A stretch of DNA of 64,000 nt, from the NCBI GenBank assembly GCA_907165065.1, contig OU015530.1:50696465-50760464 (forward strand). Reading direction: 5' to 3'. Of this stretch, positions 62,301 to 64,000 are shown in pieces. The number at the start of each line of letters is the position of its first letter. Positions within the stretch are counted from its first letter, which is position 1. The DNA comes from Caprimulgus europaeus (lineage: Eukaryota > Chordata > Aves > Caprimulgiformes > Caprimulgidae). A program made the translations under genes and the position numbers. Under the pieces are notes generated by a model. The model worked only from the letters and a program-made list of their open reading frames with translations. It had not been told where the DNA came from and ran no database searches.

Positions 62301-64000
62301 GTATTTGCTGCTAATAACCCCCAAGTGCCCTCTGGTATTTTGTAGAAAAGACCACGTAGAGCTATTTAACTTCAAAAATTAATGAAGAGCAGGTGCAAAA
62401 GCCAGTTTTCATAACAGTCTATTTTTGATAAAATAAGCATACTGTAACATAGCTGCATAATAAATCCTTATATGCACAGTAGTTACTCCCATTTTTCATG
62501 GTTTTGCTATACGGACAGTTTCAAATTACAACCAACTATTCAGTACAAACATCAACTAAGACTGCCTACAAAAAATAATTTTAACCATTACTTCACCATT
62601 ATTGTATCTTTTAGGAAATTTCCCTGGTTAATAAATCCCACAGTCTTCAAAATACCTATTTTGACGTTAAAAGGTTTCAACCTAACAAAAGAGAGACTTG
62701 CAAATTCATATGACCAGCCAAGGCTAAAAGGTTCTACCTTTCAGTCCAACACTGGGGCCAGCTCTGACTCTGGGGGAAAGGACAAAAACATGTACATGTT
62801 TTTCCAGTGAGATCCCACCAGGATGGATCCTATTTCATACAGACAACGATTCCAAAGACTGAGTTACCAAATGTCTGTGTGAGAAAGACTCAGCAGAATG
62901 TATACAATAACTTTTTGGAAGAGTCTTCCCTTCTCATCGTTACCAGATTATACAGCATCATTATGATTTATTATTATTAATATTGAATATTTAGTGTCAT
63001 TATCAGATTGATTACGTAGTAGAAGTGTACCAAATCGCAAGGAAAGACTCCTAAAATGGAGTTTTAGCTAGATTTAAAGCTAGTTGCACAAAGAGCACAG
63101 GACCAGGGAACAGCACAAGACCAGAAGCAGACGTACCCGTCGCGCCACAGTCTGGCCTTGAAGTCCTTAACCAAGCGACCCTCCCATCACAGAACTGCCA
63201 CCACCGCAGCGCTGTGGTGCTTTAGAAAACCACTGTGGGCAGCCCTGGCATTAACAACTATTTCAAAGACCTGAGAGAGAAATTGTCATTTTGGACAGCT
63301 GGAGAGCTCTTGAACAGTCTCTCAGGAAGGCTTTGTGGGCTGCAAGGGCACACAGCTCTGGGTATTCTTCTGTGAAAACCAAAACATGTTAATGCCTGAA
63401 CATAAAGTAAGGTACTGAAGATCAAGAGTTTTCTTAAACTACCAAACAAAGTAATTTTTGGTCCATAGTTTTTCCTGTTCTTAAGGAGGGTGTTTATCAT
63501 TTAATTTATCCTCATGCAATTTTACTTTGAAAATTCTTAAGTATCATATTTTTTTGAATACAAGACTGAGGTTTAGAAGGAAATTACATTGGAAATGGAC
63601 TTCTGTGTGGATTTCCAAAGAGACCACAGTCACAGACATTTTAAGAATACTTCAAAGGACAAGATAACAGCACACAGAAGTGCCACTGACAGGTATTATA
63701 TTGTCTTCAATCTGTAATTTTGTGAAGTTTTTTTAAAAAAAATAAAAATCATCTACCCACTCTTCCTCCCCCACATGCTGTAATTTACAGCAGCTCAGAC
63801 TGACATTTTTATACAATTTTGCATGCCTCCAGGTTGTACAATTTCCCCTTTTACTAACTTCCATTATTCAATATAGCTAAGGCATAACTTACACCTTATC
63901 AATCACTTTTAGAAAAAAAAAATGCAATACAAACTTGTGTCTACAATTCATTAGAGCTGTGAATAGCTCATTGAACATGACTTTCACACACTCAGGCAAT
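56345..64000 (-). other. Upstream RBM33 intron, at least 7.7 kb
   Basis: No coding exon with the expected proline-rich or acidic RBM33 sequence is visible here. It contains a CR1 copy (59715-60665). The stretch 61290-61390 has several CpGs within AT-rich DNA, and 63130-63250 is slightly GC-rich; neither has splice sites or frames I can connect to RBM33. Confidence 0.75.
59715..60665 (-). mobile_element. CR1 LINE, 5'-truncated, about 950 bp
   Basis: The plus strand begins ATCACAGAATGGTCGGGGTT and continues through TCATCTAGTCCAACCCCCCT, CTCTGGGCAGCCTGTCCCAG, CAATACTCCAGATGTGGCCT, CATCCACCAGTACTCCCAGG and GTGTCATCAGCAAACTTGCT, the reverse complement of the CR1 3' half. The sense strand is minus, parallel to RBM33. 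It reaches further into ORF2 than the copy at 18657 but has frameshifting differences, such as a lost stretch near 60090, so no long frame survives. Confidence 0.95.

Larger units (their letters stand above)
10150..64000 (-). other. RBM33: RBM33 gene, 5'-incomplete in this window
   Basis: RBM33 is a nuclear RNA-binding protein. Published work, from memory, links it to nuclear export of transcripts with GC-rich elements and to m6A metabolism as a partner of the demethylase ALKBH5. The window holds nine coding exons that join in frame into 735 residues plus stop; vertebrate RBM33 is about 1170 residues, so about 430 N-terminal residues (the acidic part) and the promoter lie above 64000. The visible order is a proline-rich part, a His/Gln-rich part, a basic coiled coil with polyQ, a Gly-Arg patch and a C-terminal RRM. 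All placed introns are GT-AG, of 891, 774, 798, 6888, 13210, 1460, 13001 and 201 bp. It is transcribed toward position 1, where synteny predicts SHH. Identity is secure from several distinctive peptide matches, among them the C-terminus HMIDLSHINVALIVE. Confidence 0.95.

Noticed and set aside
63130..63250. Slightly GC-rich stretch considered as an additional RBM33 exon
   Set aside because: No proline-rich or acidic RBM33-like translation and no matching splice sites in any frame I checked.

Overview
The window is vertebrate, and almost certainly bird, genomic DNA. It is AT-rich with long introns. It carries several CR1 LINE copies whose 3' ends show the ATTCTATGA/ATTCTGTGA-type tail typical of birds, and one endogenous-retrovirus LTR of a type I recognise from bird genomes. 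I cannot name the species.

The only protein-coding gene I can support is RBM33 (RNA-binding motif protein 33) on the minus strand. Nine coding exons can be placed by splice sites, unbroken frame and recognisable similarity to vertebrate RBM33: 56185-56344, 54962-55293, 53939-54187, 52853-53140, 45320-45964, 31903-32109, 30254-30442, 17164-17252 and 16914-16962. Together they make 2208 nt, that is 735 residues plus a TGA stop. This is roughly the C-terminal 60 percent of the protein. It covers the proline-rich and His/Gln-rich middle, the coiled-coil and polyQ segment, the Gly-Arg patch and the C-terminal divergent RRM. The N-terminal exons and promoter lie beyond position 64000.

Layout. Positions 1-10150 are intergenic, downstream of RBM33. 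They hold a solo LTR (1549-2189), old CR1 pieces (7470-7858 and about 8650-9100) and two stretches that look like conserved non-coding elements. In human and chicken the next gene on this side is SHH, but SHH itself is not in the window. Positions 10150-16913 are a long 3' UTR ending near an AATAAA at 10177-10172; it contains a strong candidate RNA G-quadruplex. Positions 16914-56344 are the exons and introns. The intron at 17253-30253 carries a young truncated CR1 whose 5' junction is a perfect 62-bp palindrome (19108-19169). A CpG-rich patch with a CTCF-like core covers the exon at 54962-55293 and its following intron. Positions 56345-64000 are upstream intron with a 950-bp CR1.

I found no new multi-gene system. 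The most notable items are the palindrome at the CR1 junction, the intragenic CpG island, the G-quadruplex, a tandem CAGCAG splice acceptor, the degenerate RRM, and the candidate regulatory elements on the SHH side.
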